From Apostichopus japonicus (lineage: Eukaryota; Echinodermata; Holothuroidea; Aspidochirotida; Stichopodidae), in the NCBI RefSeq assembly GCF_037975245.1, contig NC_092574.1, positions 23,003,713 through 23,067,712 of the forward strand: 64,000 bases of DNA. Direction: 5' to 3'. Each line of letters starts with the position of its first letter. Within the stretch, counting starts at the first letter, position 1. The notes beneath the pieces were generated by a model that saw nothing but the letters and a program-made list of their open reading frames with translations, had not been told where the DNA came from and did not search any database. The position numbers were made by a program, and so were the translations under genes. Positions 50,201-61,500 of this stretch are shown here, one piece after another.

Positions 50201-50753
50201 AGAGCCACTGGCAAGGCCTGGATTTGATGGGAAAAATAAAGTAAATTTTCACAACTCTGGTATAGGCTAGGTACCTCCATTTTGAAGGTGTGGTAGGACT
50301 ATAAAGAATAGTGGTGGTGTTGCTGTTTGGTCTATTTTGGCACTAATGTAACAAAAAGGCAAATCAAAGTTTCTCTGAAAAGTGTATTCCCATTGTGAAT
50401 GTTCAATGAATGATACTGCAGACTTAAAAAAGCAAACTTTTAAAGTTTTAATTATAACTTTTTAAGGTTATTTTATTATAAACTAAACATTAGACAAGTT
50501 GTACTTCTCTCACCACTTCATCTTTTGCAGCATCTTCTCCAACTTCCAATTCCTCTGCTGTGTCTCCCTCCTCTCTCTCCTGCTTCACTAGATTGTCATC
50601 ATTGACGACCATCTGCCCTTCATCTTTAATAACTCCATCCTCTTCATTTGGATAATTCTGGCGTTCTCCTACTGCACAAGCTACCAACAGTAGTAAGCAG
50701 ATCGACCCCAGCATCAGCATATATCCACTTCTGTTGGATCTAATGCACCCCAT
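38156..50753 (-). CDS. TMEM165: TMEM165/GDT1-family Golgi cation transporter (six coding exons)
   Basis: Seen: exons 50514-50753, 49087-49270, 47535-47710, 38998-39183, 38704-38809 and 38156-38226 splice in matching phases (0,1,0,0,1) to 320 residues; the human protein has 324. Residues 1-28 look like a signal peptide, followed by an acidic segment to about 80. The two UPF0016 signatures are present: ELGDKT at 105-110 and EWGDRS at 246-251, each inside a membrane segment. Between them lies a charged, probably coiled-coil loop (PDEGQEELEEVQADLKRRDE). R123 aligns with human R126, a residue mutated in CDG-IIk. Known: the family moves Mn2+/Ca2+ against H+ in the Golgi and supports glycosylation; the acidic motif residues are thought to bind the cation. 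Inferred: same role here. Intron 3 (about 8.4 kb) holds several transposons. A variant poly-A signal, ATTAAA, lies at 38009-38014. Confidence 0.95.
38227..38703 (-). other. TMEM165 intron 5
   Basis: GT-AG intron, no element recognised with confidence. Confidence 0.8.
38704..38809 (-). CDS. TMEM165: TMEM165 coding exon 5
   Basis: Acceptor TTTTTTCAG, donor GTAAGA, ends in phase 1. Encodes residues 263-297: Gly-rich helix (GVTIGGIIGHSICTAIAVIG) and GRMVAQRISART. Confidence 0.95.
38998..39183 (-). CDS. TMEM165: TMEM165 coding exon 4 (second signature)
   Basis: Acceptor ATCCACAG, donor GAA/GTAAGA, phase 0 at both ends. Encodes residues 201-262, ending with SPIFLQAFTLTFLAEWGDRS and IATIVLAARE. 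Confidence 0.95.
41138..41516. mobile_element. Non-autonomous hAT element with 8-bp TSD
   Basis: Exact duplication GCCATTTG at 41130-41137 and 41517-41524. Inverted termini CAAGGGCGTAGGAACC and CAGTGGCGTAGGAAGG. The interior has G/C runs and two ~50-bp direct repeats (CACCAAATTGCATCTAAGGC at about 41299; CACCAAATTGCATCTGAGGC at about 41378). Confidence 0.92.
42199..42544. mobile_element. Non-autonomous hAT element
   Basis: Termini CAGTGGCGTCGC and, inverted, CAGTGGCAGGGGGC. The 8-bp flanks CTCCTAGG and TCCCTAGA agree at five positions. Related to the element at 41138 by its ends. Confidence 0.75.
44486..44731 (-). other. Exon-like open frame of unknown meaning
   Basis: An acceptor-like GTGCCACAG precedes 78 open codons (CLTKTSIEISATSWLNTYYG at the start) ending in a stop. 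The local GC is higher than its flanks. It lies inside TMEM165 intron 3 on the same strand. I recognise no family; it could be a terminal exon of a nested gene, a decayed gene piece, or chance. Confidence 0.2.
46174..46654. mobile_element. Non-autonomous hAT element (TAGGGATGCACCGG ends)
   Basis: Inverted termini TAGGGATGCACCGGAT and TAGGGATGCACCGGATCC. ACATGTAT precedes the left end (46166-46173) and recurs at 46660-46667, five bases beyond the right terminal repeat. The interior repeats CCGGCCGGAT many times in both orientations, likely subterminal transposase-binding motifs. TAGGGATGCACCG ends are a known hAT signature. Confidence 0.85.
46688..46834 (-). other. Exon-like open frame of unknown meaning
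   Basis: A pyrimidine-rich acceptor (ending TAGACAG) and a good donor (ACTC/GTAAGC) bracket about 48 open codons (...NPWLDMQCINLINEWDAPV...). No family recognised. It lies upstream of the 44486-44731 frame on the same strand, so the two could belong together. Confidence 0.2.
47185..47275. repeat. Short tandem repeat (TGCATCTAATGT)
   Basis: Several 12-15-bp units of the type GTTGCATCTAAT, degenerating rightwards. Confidence 0.8.
47535..47710 (-). CDS. TMEM165: TMEM165 coding exon 3
   Basis: Acceptor CTTCTGCAG, donor GAG/GTAAGA, ends in phase 0. Encodes residues 142-200: a transmembrane helix (VYTYYASTALFIIFGLRML) and the charged loop with LEEVQADLKRRDEE. Confidence 0.95.
47711..49086 (-). 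other. TMEM165 intron 2
   Basis: GT-AG intron with two poly-C runs (near 48093 and 48850); no recognised element. Confidence 0.8.
49087..49270 (-). CDS. TMEM165: TMEM165 coding exon 2 (first signature)
   Basis: Acceptor CTTCAAG, donor GTATGT, ends in phase 1. Encodes residues 81-141 with ELGDKT and the following transmembrane helix FFIAAIMAMR. Confidence 0.95.
49271..50513 (-). other. TMEM165 intron 1
   Basis: GT-AG intron; nothing further recognised. Confidence 0.8.
50514..50753 (-). CDS. TMEM165: TMEM165 coding exon 1
   Basis: Eighty codons from the first in-frame ATG at 50753. Hydrophobic segment YMLMLGSICLLLLVACAV (residues 11-28), then a Glu/Asp-rich lumenal-type stretch. The donor is GTG/GTGAGA, phase 0. 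The N-terminus is poorly conserved in this family, so the start rests on the signal-like segment and total length. Confidence 0.82.
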
Positions 50754-53700
50754 CTTGCACCCCTTAGTATGAATATTCAACAGGTAAGTTTCCCTAAAAC
50801 AGTCAGGTCTTTTTCTCCCTGTCCCTGAGAGGCAACTGCACAGTCACCCCAGACATGTACTGCTCTGCTTACAGATCAAATTACTAAGTACAGTAGCCTA
50901 CAGCAGTGATATCAGCAAACAATGTAACCTGGTTAGACTTGTGTCAACACTTTGGTATTTCAGTAGCACACGTGGACTGCAGTTCACTGTGTACTCACTA
51001 GGCATTGCACAAGATATTCATTGTATTCTATTCTACACGTTGATCTTTTGATATAAGATAAGAATTGACTAGATGAGCTAGAGATAATGTTTAGAGAGCA
51101 ACAAAGAAAAGTCAATTAATTAAAAGATATGACCAAGGTCTTAAGTAAACCCCAAATAGTAATCTATCAGTTACTGACAGCAAAGAGCAACAAGAACTAG
51201 GCCACTGATCTACCAGCAATCTTCACGGTTCTTTATAGTAATGCTGAAATCTACAGAGCAAAATAGAAAGAGAAGAAAAATAGATTAAAATTTAATTGAC
51301 ATAATTAATTTTTGAATTTATCAAAAAACAGCTTGAACTTGAACATCTGAGGCTATTTTACCACATATATATGAATTATGGAAAAACTGTTAAACAACTA
51401 TGCTGCATTTAGAGAAAGGTTGGATCTTGAGTGAGATACAACAACTAAATTAGGTAAGTGATTGGAGGTAAAACAGCCAATGTTTGGTTTTGCAGAGCTT
51501 TGGAGCAAAACTAGCTCTTCTTCAGTGCATGATCACCGAAACTCCGAAAGTGACAAGGAGTAGCAGGAATTGACTCTATATAGATATATATATATATATA
51601 TATTTAAACATATATATAAACGTATGTAAACATACAGTTTATGCCAAAAAAAATCATTGAATCAAATGTGTTCTTTCTAAGTTGCATAAAACAATTATAC
51701 TGCTGATTTTAGTTAATGTTCCCTTTTTGCACGTACTAGAATATACACAGAAAATTCTTTTTCATAGGTCATTCAAAATAATATGTTTTTTTATAAAGAA
51801 CATTAATTTAAAGGAGATGATATGCACAGTTTTGTGAGGTTATGCTGCCCTTGTGGTGAATTGCTAATAGCTAATGGACTACATTGGGATTGACTCAGAA
51901 ATAAACCTAGTGGGAAAGCTTTCCATTGAACAAACACTGTATCCCATATGTACATGAAGTGTGGCTTGAAAATGTTGTATAAGTACAGTACAATGAATGA
52001 ATGCATTGGTGTAGACTGGTCAGTAGTTACTCATTACCATGAGTTATGTGCAACATACGGAGACAGTCTTCCTCATCATGAGCTCAAAAATTGCAGTAAA
52101 TGCAATTTGCTCTTAAAATGAGTCTGACATTTGAAGTCACCTAGATACAGTAAAAACATGAACACTACCTCCAGACAATGACATGAGTAGTGATTCATTG
52201 CCTTGCACAAGAATTTGGCAATATGTTTTCAGTGATGTAGTCTATTAAACTGACAGTTTGCAAACCTAGGATTTGTTCAATAACAAAGTATTAACAGTGC
52301 TATGTGATCTTTACTATTTCCAACCACATTTATGGTTTTCAAAGAAATTAAAATGATTGGTAACAGTTCAGCAGGACTAACACAAATATAACAGAGTGCA
52401 TGTCACCATTAAAGTCCCCTTCCCCTTACCCTTGGTACATATTTTTAATCTCTAAGCTAGAAGCATAGACAAGAATTTCTTACATCACACCTTCCAGAAA
52501 GATTACAAACAGTTTGTTTACAAGCCATCAATATAATCTTCCAACTTCTTAGTCCCAGGAGATCACCCACACCTTGGCCTACAGTACAGTGTACACTTTC
52601 TACGTCAGAAACCCTACACCCGTTCGTGCACTAAATATCAGATCTCTACCAATTAAGTTACCTTTAGTATGATGTGTGGTCATTTTCTTAACCTCTGTTT
52701 AAGTAGTAAGGTAAATATGTGGACAGAGTAACTTCCTGTCCCATCCTTTGTAATCCATTGTGAATAGTATATGTAACTTTCTCCAATTGTATTCAGTGTG
52801 ATTCAACCTGTAGGAGCCGTGCTTAGCACGGTGCTCTCAAGCTTACTTTCCCTGACACACTCACTGCACTTCGTATCTACTGTAGCCAGTTGAAGATCTA
52901 ATATACCATTTAATTCAACTACTTGTTAATGTCCCTATTTCTTGTTCACACACCGCTGTGACACAAATAATGAAGTATAATAATGAAGTATAATGTTCAG
53001 CTCTATTTATAGAGAATTTGCAGAGAATTATTGTGAAGTCTTCAACAGACTTGTTGCGATGAATTGAGCACTGATGTTGAACAATTGGCCTTCTGACAAT
53101 AAGTTAGCATACTGTTGTATTCCACTTGCACTGAACACAGAGCTTGTATAGTACCTTCATCATTGGTTACATTACCTTTTTTACAGAGGTGAATGCCTTT
53201 TTTTTTACAGAGGTCAGATTATGAATAAGTTAAGATACAGCCAGTTAGACAACAATCCAATGAATTGCTCTACCTCTGCCAGAAAATTGTACTCTACCTT
53301 TTCCAGAGGAGCATGAGTTAGCATGTCCACTTTTATATATTTGCACTTCTTGCAAAATGCAATGGATACACAATCCAGAGAAAATTACACCTCTGAGATT
53401 TGTTTTTTTTTCTAATGTAAAGTTCCTGCAAATGAACGCCTAGTTGGATATGACTTGACAATTTTAAGTCTCAAGACTAGGTCTATGTCAAAGTTACACA
53501 GCGATCAATTTGTCGTTGAAGAAGGTGACCATAGTGAAAAAACAAATTAATGAAGTGAAATGAAATAACTTCCAAGGAAATCCAGGGACAAATAGATGCT
53601 GAATCCCTACTCCCCCCCCCCCCCCCCACAATTTACATTAAGGGTTAGTACCTACACTTAACTTTTAAAAGAAGGCATTTTTAGGGACTATTTGTGGTTT

Positions 53701-54420
53701 GGTGGTTTGATGTTTTCAAATGCCCAAGGTTAGAAAATCTCATCTAGAATCAAGTATTTAGGTCCATGGAAGCCTTATTATTCAGTGCTCACTAAGTGTA
53801 ACATGATGCTTTCTGAGAATCACAGCCTCACAGGATATATGATATTCTTCAATGATATGGGTTGCTTTTACCTGAGGGCCATGTGAATGAAATTTACGTT
53901 TATAGGCGAGTTGTAAACAATCACCACCTAGCCTAGGTTCAAACTGTCTCTTACAGATGGTAGGCCAAACAGGTTAAATTCAGGCCTTTTTATAAATTTC
54001 TCTTACCAATTGAATGACCTGATAAAATGTTCAAGATGACAATCAGCAAAGTCCTAACAAGTTAAGTCCTAACATTAGGCCACTGATAAATCTATTTAGA
54101 CCTAGCAGATCAAGTCTCTCTCGTACCCTGGATGTTATGATTTGGACTGTACCATTTGATAATAGGTTAATAGGCATTGAATTTAATAGAGTGATAGGTG
54201 GCATAGGTAAGGGATTTCAGTCGTATTTAAATCATGTTATGTATATGGTAGAAGTGTAAATGATAAGAAAATATATTGTTTCAGTTATCTCTGTGTGTGT
54301 TTGCATTTCAATCATGGTTTATTATGACATGTAATATATATAAAAAACATATGGTCATAGTGTATAAATTACCAAAAAAAACCCGTTCCAGTTGTCTCTC
54401 CGTCTAGTGTAAATGATATA
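50754..54420. other. Upstream of TMEM165; no gene recognised
   Basis: Contains a short (TA)n run at 51582-51603, a hairpin GCCGTGCTTAGCACGGTGC at 52818-52836, poly-C at 53611-53627 and the Penelope-like motif. The TMEM165 transcription start and any 5'-UTR exon could not be placed. Confidence 0.35.
51497..51525 (-). other. Hammerhead-like motif, possible Penelope-type remnant
   Basis: On the minus strand CTGAAGAAGAGC, a short loop, then GCTCCAAAGC: a hammerhead-like core with helix II GAGC/GCTC and the catalytic GAAAC degraded to CAAAGC. It resembles the terminal-repeat motif of Penelope-like elements. Confidence 0.3.
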
Positions 54421-54424
54421 AACA

Positions 54425-54570
54425 TGCCAAATGTCCGATACCAAGAAATAGCAAAATACTATTACTCCAAAATTGTAGAAATAAGTTTTATTTGCCACAT
54501 GTTCGATACCAAAACCGAAGAGAAAATGCTATTACTCAGATATTATAAAAATTAACTTTTGTGCTGTTCC
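54425..54570. repeat. Two-copy ~74-bp tandem repeat
   Basis: GTCCGATACCAAGAAATAGC... and GTTCGATACCAAAACCGAAG... followed in both by GCTATTACTC / ACTATTACTC and TTATTTGCCA-type sequence. Two diverged copies. Confidence 0.6.
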
Positions 54571-55569
54571 ATTTGCCAGCCACAGTCATCCGACTATATA
54601 CTGCACACAATCGCGCAACCACATTCCACACAACAGAAGCAAAGTTAAAAACATCCTTCTCTTTAAAGAGCATGTTGTGTTGGTTTTCAATATTTGGTAT
54701 TCCTTTTCTATCCCACAACAATGTTGCTTATTAGGTTGACTTGTCCCATCTCATGTCAAATAAGTACAGCAAACGTTATATGACAGTCGGGTACGAGAGA
54801 GACATAGGTCTGCCTACATTAACCAAAGTCAGTCCCTTGGCCTAAGTTACATGCATTGCCATTAGGTTATGCCAATATACCTAATGTAGGGACTTGCTAG
54901 TCAAACAAGTTAGGTCCAGAATTAGGGCCTAAGTTAGACCTTGGCAAAATTGCACTTAAAAATGGCTCACTTCAGCGATAATGAAAGTACAAATCATACA
55001 AACTGTAGTTAAGTCCTCTGCATTTGGGCAGACTTCTTGGAAGGTCAGTGTTCCGGATGTACAGCGCAGTTTTCATCAGCTAGCCTTCGCAGTTGTATAT
55101 GAAAATGACGTGGAGTGAAGTAGTAACCCAACGTCGAGATAAAGCTAATATGATGTCGAAAGTGGTTCCGCGAGAAATCTGGCTGAAGTTGGCGAACAAT
55201 AAGAGCGACCAATAGTAGCGAACAATAAGAGCGACCAATAAGGGCGACCAAAAAATGCTAGAAAGTGCAAATGATACTACGGAGTTGTGTAGTGGCCTTC
55301 GTAATGGGCCATGTGGCAAAAATGATGTGTTTAAAGCAAATTGAATGATCGAATGCTTTCAATCGATTGCAATTAGGAGGGAAAGACAGGCTTTTGGACG
55401 TTCCATGCATTAAATAATTTATTATAAGAGATTCAAACCCGACAAACTCGTAATTATGGAACGGGGTATAAAATATCCCCAAAGTCAGGGTATGGCCTAA
55501 CTCATTATCGTGGTAAAGCAAAATTATAGCTCTTAAAATATCAGACCTGTCCCGAATATCAGCGAAAAG
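54571..55569. other. Flank of the satellite; no gene recognised
   Basis: Contains a short repeated motif GCGAACAATAAGAGCGACCA (55192-55255, about three copies). No domain is recognised in its short open frames. Confidence 0.4.
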
Positions 55570-58500
55570 CTCGACGCAAAGTATCATCTACAGTTTAAAT
55601 ACGGTTTTTCAACACGATTTTTGGCTAACAAATCAAATCTGTAACTCAGTATCATTGGGATCCCCATGGTAGCTGACGTCTTCCTCTATCACCCCATACC
55701 AACAAACCTCGGGGGACGGTATCATTTAGGGTGTTATTAACACCCAAACTCGACGCAAAGTCGCATTTACAGTTTATATACGGATTTTCAACACGATTTT
55801 TGGCTAACAAATCAAATCTGTAACTCAGTATCATTGTGGAGCAAAAACGTAGCTGACGTCGCCAGCTATCACCCCATACTAACAAACCTCGGGCACGGTA
55901 TCATTTAGGGTGTTATTAACACCCAAACTCAACGCAAAGTCTCATTTACAGTTTATATACGGTTTTTCAACACGACTTTTGGCTAACAAATCAAATCTGT
56001 AACTCAGTATCATTGGGGTCCCCATGGTAGCTGACGTCACCCTCTATCACCCCAGACCAACAAACCTCGGGGGACGGTATCATTTAGGGTGTTATTAACA
56101 CCCAAACTCAACGCAAAGTCTCATTTACAGTTTATATACGGTTTTTCAACACGATTTTTGGCTAACAAATCAAATCTGTAACTCAGTATCATTGGGGTCC
56201 CCAAAGTAGCTGACGTCACCAGCTATCACCCCATACCAACAAACCTCGGGGGACGGTATCATTTATGGTGTTATTAACACCCAAACTCGACGCAAAGTAT
56301 CATCTACAGTTTATATACGGTTTTTCAACACGATTTTTGGCTAACAAATCAAATCTGTAACTCAGTATCATTGGGGTCCCCATGGTAGCTGACGTCACCA
56401 GCTATCACCCCATACCAACAAACCTCGGGGGACGGTATCATTTAAGGTGTTATTAACACCCAAACTCGACGCAAAGTCGCATTTACAGTTTATATACGGT
56501 TTTTCAACACGATTTTTGGCTAACAAATCAAATCTGTAACTCAGTATCATTGGGATCCCCATGGTAGCTGACGTCACCAGCTATCACCCCATACCAACAA
56601 ACCTCGGGGGACGGTACCATTTATGGTGTTATTAACACCCAAACTCGACGCAAAGTCGCATTTACAGTTTATATACGGTTTTTCAACACGATTTTTGGCT
56701 AACAAATCAAATCTGTAACTCAGTATCATTGGGGTCCCCATGGTAGCTGACGTCACCCTTTATCACCCCATACCAACAAACCTCGGGGGACGGTATCATT
56801 TATGGTGTTATTAACACCCAAACTCGACGAAAAGTATCATCTACAGTTTAAATGAGGTTTTTCAACACGATTTTTGGCTAACAAATCAAATCTGTAACTC
56901 AGTATCATTGGGATCCCCATGGTAGCTGACGTCACCCTCTATCACCCCATGCCATCAAACCTCGGGGGACGGTATCATTTAAGGTGTTATTAACACCCAA
57001 ACTCGACGCAAAGTCGCATTTACAGTTTATATACGGTTTTTCAACACGATTTTTGGCTAACAAATCAAATCTGTAACTCAGTATCATTGGGGTCCCCATG
57101 GTAGCTGACGTCACCCTCTATCACCCCATACCAACAAACCTCGGGGGACGGTATCATTTATGGTGTTATTAACACCCAAACTCGACGAAAAGTATCATCT
57201 ACAGTTTAAATGAGGTTTTTCAACACGATTTTTGGCTAACAAATCAAATCTGTAACTCAGTATCATTGGGATCCCCATGGTAGCTGACGTCTCCCTCTAT
57301 CACCCCATGCCATCAAACCTCGGGGGACGGTATCATTTAAGGTGTTATTAACACCCAAACTCGACGCAAAGTCGCATTTACAGTTTATATACGGTTTTTC
57401 AACACGATTTTTGGCTAACAAATCAAATCTGTAACTCAGTATCATTGGGGTCCCCATGGTAGCTGACGTCACCCTCTATCACCCCATGCCAACAAACCTC
57501 GGGGGACGGTATCATTTAGGGTGTTATTAACACCCAAACTCGACGCAAAGTCGCATTTACAGTTTAAATACGGTTTTTCAACACGATTTTTGGCTAACAA
57601 ATCAAATCTGTAACTCAGTATCATTGGGGTCCCCATGGTAGCTGACGTCACCAGCTATCACCCCATGCCAACAAACCTCGGGGGACGGTATCATTTATGG
57701 TGTTATTAACACCCAAACTCGACGCAAAGTCGCATTTACAGTTTATTTACGGTTTTTCAACACGATTTTTGGCTAACAAATCAAATCTGTAACTCAGTAT
57801 CATTGGGGTCCCCATGGTAGCTGACGTCACCAGCTATCACCCCATGCCAACAAACCTCGGGGGACGGTATCATTTATGGTGTTATTAACACCCAAACTCG
57901 ACGCAAAGTCGCATTTACAGTTTATATACGGTTTTTCAACACGATTTTTGGCTAACAAATCAAATCTGTAACTCAGTATCATTGGGATCCCCATGGTAGC
58001 TGACGTCACCAGCTATCACCCCATACCAACAAACCTCGGGGGACGGTACCATTTATGGTGTTATTAACACCCAAACTCGACGCAAAGTCGCATTTACAGT
58101 TTATATACGGTTTTTCAACACGATTTTTGGCTAACAAATCAAATCTGTAACTCAGTATCATTGGGGTCCCCATGGTAGCTGACGTCACCCTTTATCACCC
58201 CATACCAACAAACCTCGGGGGACGGTATCATTTATGGTGTTATTAACACCCAAACTCGACGAAAAGTATCATCTACAGTTTAAATGAGGTTTTTCAACAC
58301 GATTTTTGGCTAACAAATCAAATCTGTAACTCAGTATCATTGGGATCCCCATGGTAGCTGACGTCACCCTCTATCACCCCATGCCATCAAACCTCGGGGG
58401 ACGGTATCATTTAAGGTGTTATTAACACCCAAACTCGACGCAAAGTCGCATTTACAGTTTATATACGGTTTTTCAACACGATTTTTGGCTAACAAATCAA

Positions 58501-61500
58501 ATCTGTAACTCAGTATCATTGGGGTCCCCATGGTAGCTGACGTCACCCTCTATCACCCCATACCAACAAACCTCGGGGGACGGTATCATTTATGGTGTTA
58601 TTAACACCCAAACTCGACGAAAAGTATCATCTACAGTTTAAATGAGGTTTTTCAACACGATTTTTGGCTAACAAATCAAATCTGTAACTCAGTATCATTG
58701 GGATCCCCATGGTAGCTGACGTCTCCCTCTATCACCCCATGCCATCAAACCTCGGGGGACGGTATCATTTAAGGTGTTATTAACACCCAAACTCGACGCA
58801 AAGTCGCATTTACAGTTTATATACGGTTTTTCAACACGATTTTTGGCTAACAAATCAAATCTGTAACTCAGTATCATTGGGGTCCCCATGGTAGCTGACG
58901 TCACCCTCTATCACCCCATGCCAACAAACCTCGGGGGACGGTATCATTTAGGGTGTTATTAACACCCAAACTCGACGCAAAGTCGCATTTACAGTTTAAA
59001 TACGGTTTTTCAACACGATTTTTGGCTAACAAATCAAATCTGTAACTCAGTATCATTGGGGTCCCCATGGTAGCTGACGTCACCAGCTATCACCCCATGC
59101 CAACAAACCTCGGGGGACGGTATCATTTATGGTGTTATTAACACCCAAACTCGACGCAAAGTCGCATTTACAGTTTATTTACGGTTTTTCAACACGATTT
59201 TTGGCTAACAAATCAAATCTGTAACTCAGTATCATTGGGGTCCCCATGGTAGCTGACGTCACCAGCTATCACCCCATGCCAACAAACCTCGGGGGACGGT
59301 ATCATTTATGGTGTTATTAACACCCAAACTCGACGCAAAGTCGCATTTACAGTTTATTTACGGTTTTTCAACACGATTTTTGGCTAACAAATCAAATCTG
59401 TAACTCAGTATCATTGGGGTCCCCATGGTAGCTGACGTCGCCAGCTATCACCCCATACCAACAAACCTCGGGGGACGGTACCATTTATGGTGTTATTAAC
59501 ACCCAAACTCGACGCAAAGTCGCATTTACAGTTTATATACGGTTTTTCAACACGATTTTTGGCTAACAAATCAAATCTGTAACTCAGTATCATTGGGGTC
59601 CCCATGGTAGCTGACGTCACCTTCTATCACCCCATACAAACAAACCTCGTGGGACGGTATCATTTATGGTGTTATTAACACCCAAACTCGTCGCAAAGTC
59701 GCATTTACAGTTTATATACGGTTTTTCAACACGATTTTTGGCTAACAAATCAAATCTGTAACTCAGTATCATTGGGGTCCCCAAAGTAGCTGACATCACC
59801 ATCTATCACCCCATGCCATTAAACCTCGGGGGACGGTATCATTTAAGGTGTTATTAACACCCAAACTCGACGCAAAGTCGCATTTACAGTTTAAATACGG
59901 TTTTTCAACACGATTTTTGGCTAACAAATCAAATCTGTAACTCAGTATCATTGGGGTCCCCAAAGTAGCTGACGTCACCAGCTATCACCCCATACCAACA
60001 AACCTCGGGGGACGGTATCATTTATGGTGTTATTAACACCCAAACTCGACGCAAAGTATCATCTACAGTTTATATACGGTTTTTCAACACGATTTTTGGC
60101 TAACAAATCAAATCTGTAACTCAGTATCATTGGGGTCCCCAAAGTAGCTGACGTCACCAGCTATCACCCCATACCAACAAACCTCGGGGGACGGTATCAT
60201 TTATGGTGTTATTAACACCCAAACTCGACGCAAAGTATCATCTACAGTTTATATACGGTTTTTCAACACGATTTTTGGCTAACAAATCAAATCTGTAACT
60301 CAGTATCATTGGGGTCCCCATGGTAGCTGACGTCACCAGCTATCACCCCATGCCAACAAACCTCGGGGGACGGTATCATTTAAGGTGTTATTAACACCCA
60401 AACTCGACGCAAAGTCGCATTTACAGTTTATATACGGTTTTTCAACACGATTTTTGGCTAACAAATCAAATCTGTAACTCAGTATCATTGGGATCCCCAT
60501 GGTAGCTGACGTCACCAGCTATCACCCCATACCAACAAACCTCGGGGGACGGTACCATTTATGGTGTTATTAACACCCAAACTCGACGCAAAGTCGCATT
60601 TACAGTTTATATACGGTTTTTCAACACGATTTTTGGCTAACAAATCAAATCTGTAACTCAGTATCATTGGGGTCCCCATGGTAGCTGACGTCACCCTCTA
60701 TCACCCCATACCAACAAACCTCGGGGGACGGTATCATTTATGGTGTTATTAACACCCAAACTCGACGAAAAGTATCATCTACAGTTTAAATGAGGTTTTT
60801 CAACACGATTTTTGGCTAACAAATCAAATCTGTAACTCAGTATCATTGGGATCCCCATGGTAGCTGACGTCACCCTCTATCACCCCATGCCATCAAACCT
60901 CGGGGGACGGTATCATTTAAGGTGTTATTAACACCCAAACTCGACGCAAAGTCGCATTTACAGTTTATATACGGTTTTTCAACACGATTTTTGGCTAACA
61001 AATCAAATCTGTAACTCAGTATCATTGGGGTCCCCATGGTAGCTGACGTCACCCTCTATCACCCCATACCAACAAACCTCGGGGGACGGTATCATTTATG
61101 GTGTTATTAACACCCAAACTCGACGAAAAGTATCATCTACAGTTTAAATGAGGTTTTTCAACACGATTTTTGGCTAACAAATCAAATCTGTAACTCAGTA
61201 TCATTGGGATCCCCATGGTAGCTGACGTCTCCCTCTATCACCCCATGCCATTAAACCTCGGGGGACGGTATCATTTAAGGTGTTATTAACACCCAAACTC
61301 GACGCAAAGTCGCATTTACAGTTTATATACGGTTTTTCAACACGATTTTTGGCTAACAAATCAAATCTGTAACTCAGTATCATTGGGGTCCCCATGGTAG
61401 CTGACGTCACCCTCTATCACCCCATGCCAACAAACCTCGGGGGACGGTATCATTTAGGGTGTTATTAACACCCAAACTCGACGCAAAGTCGCATTTACAG

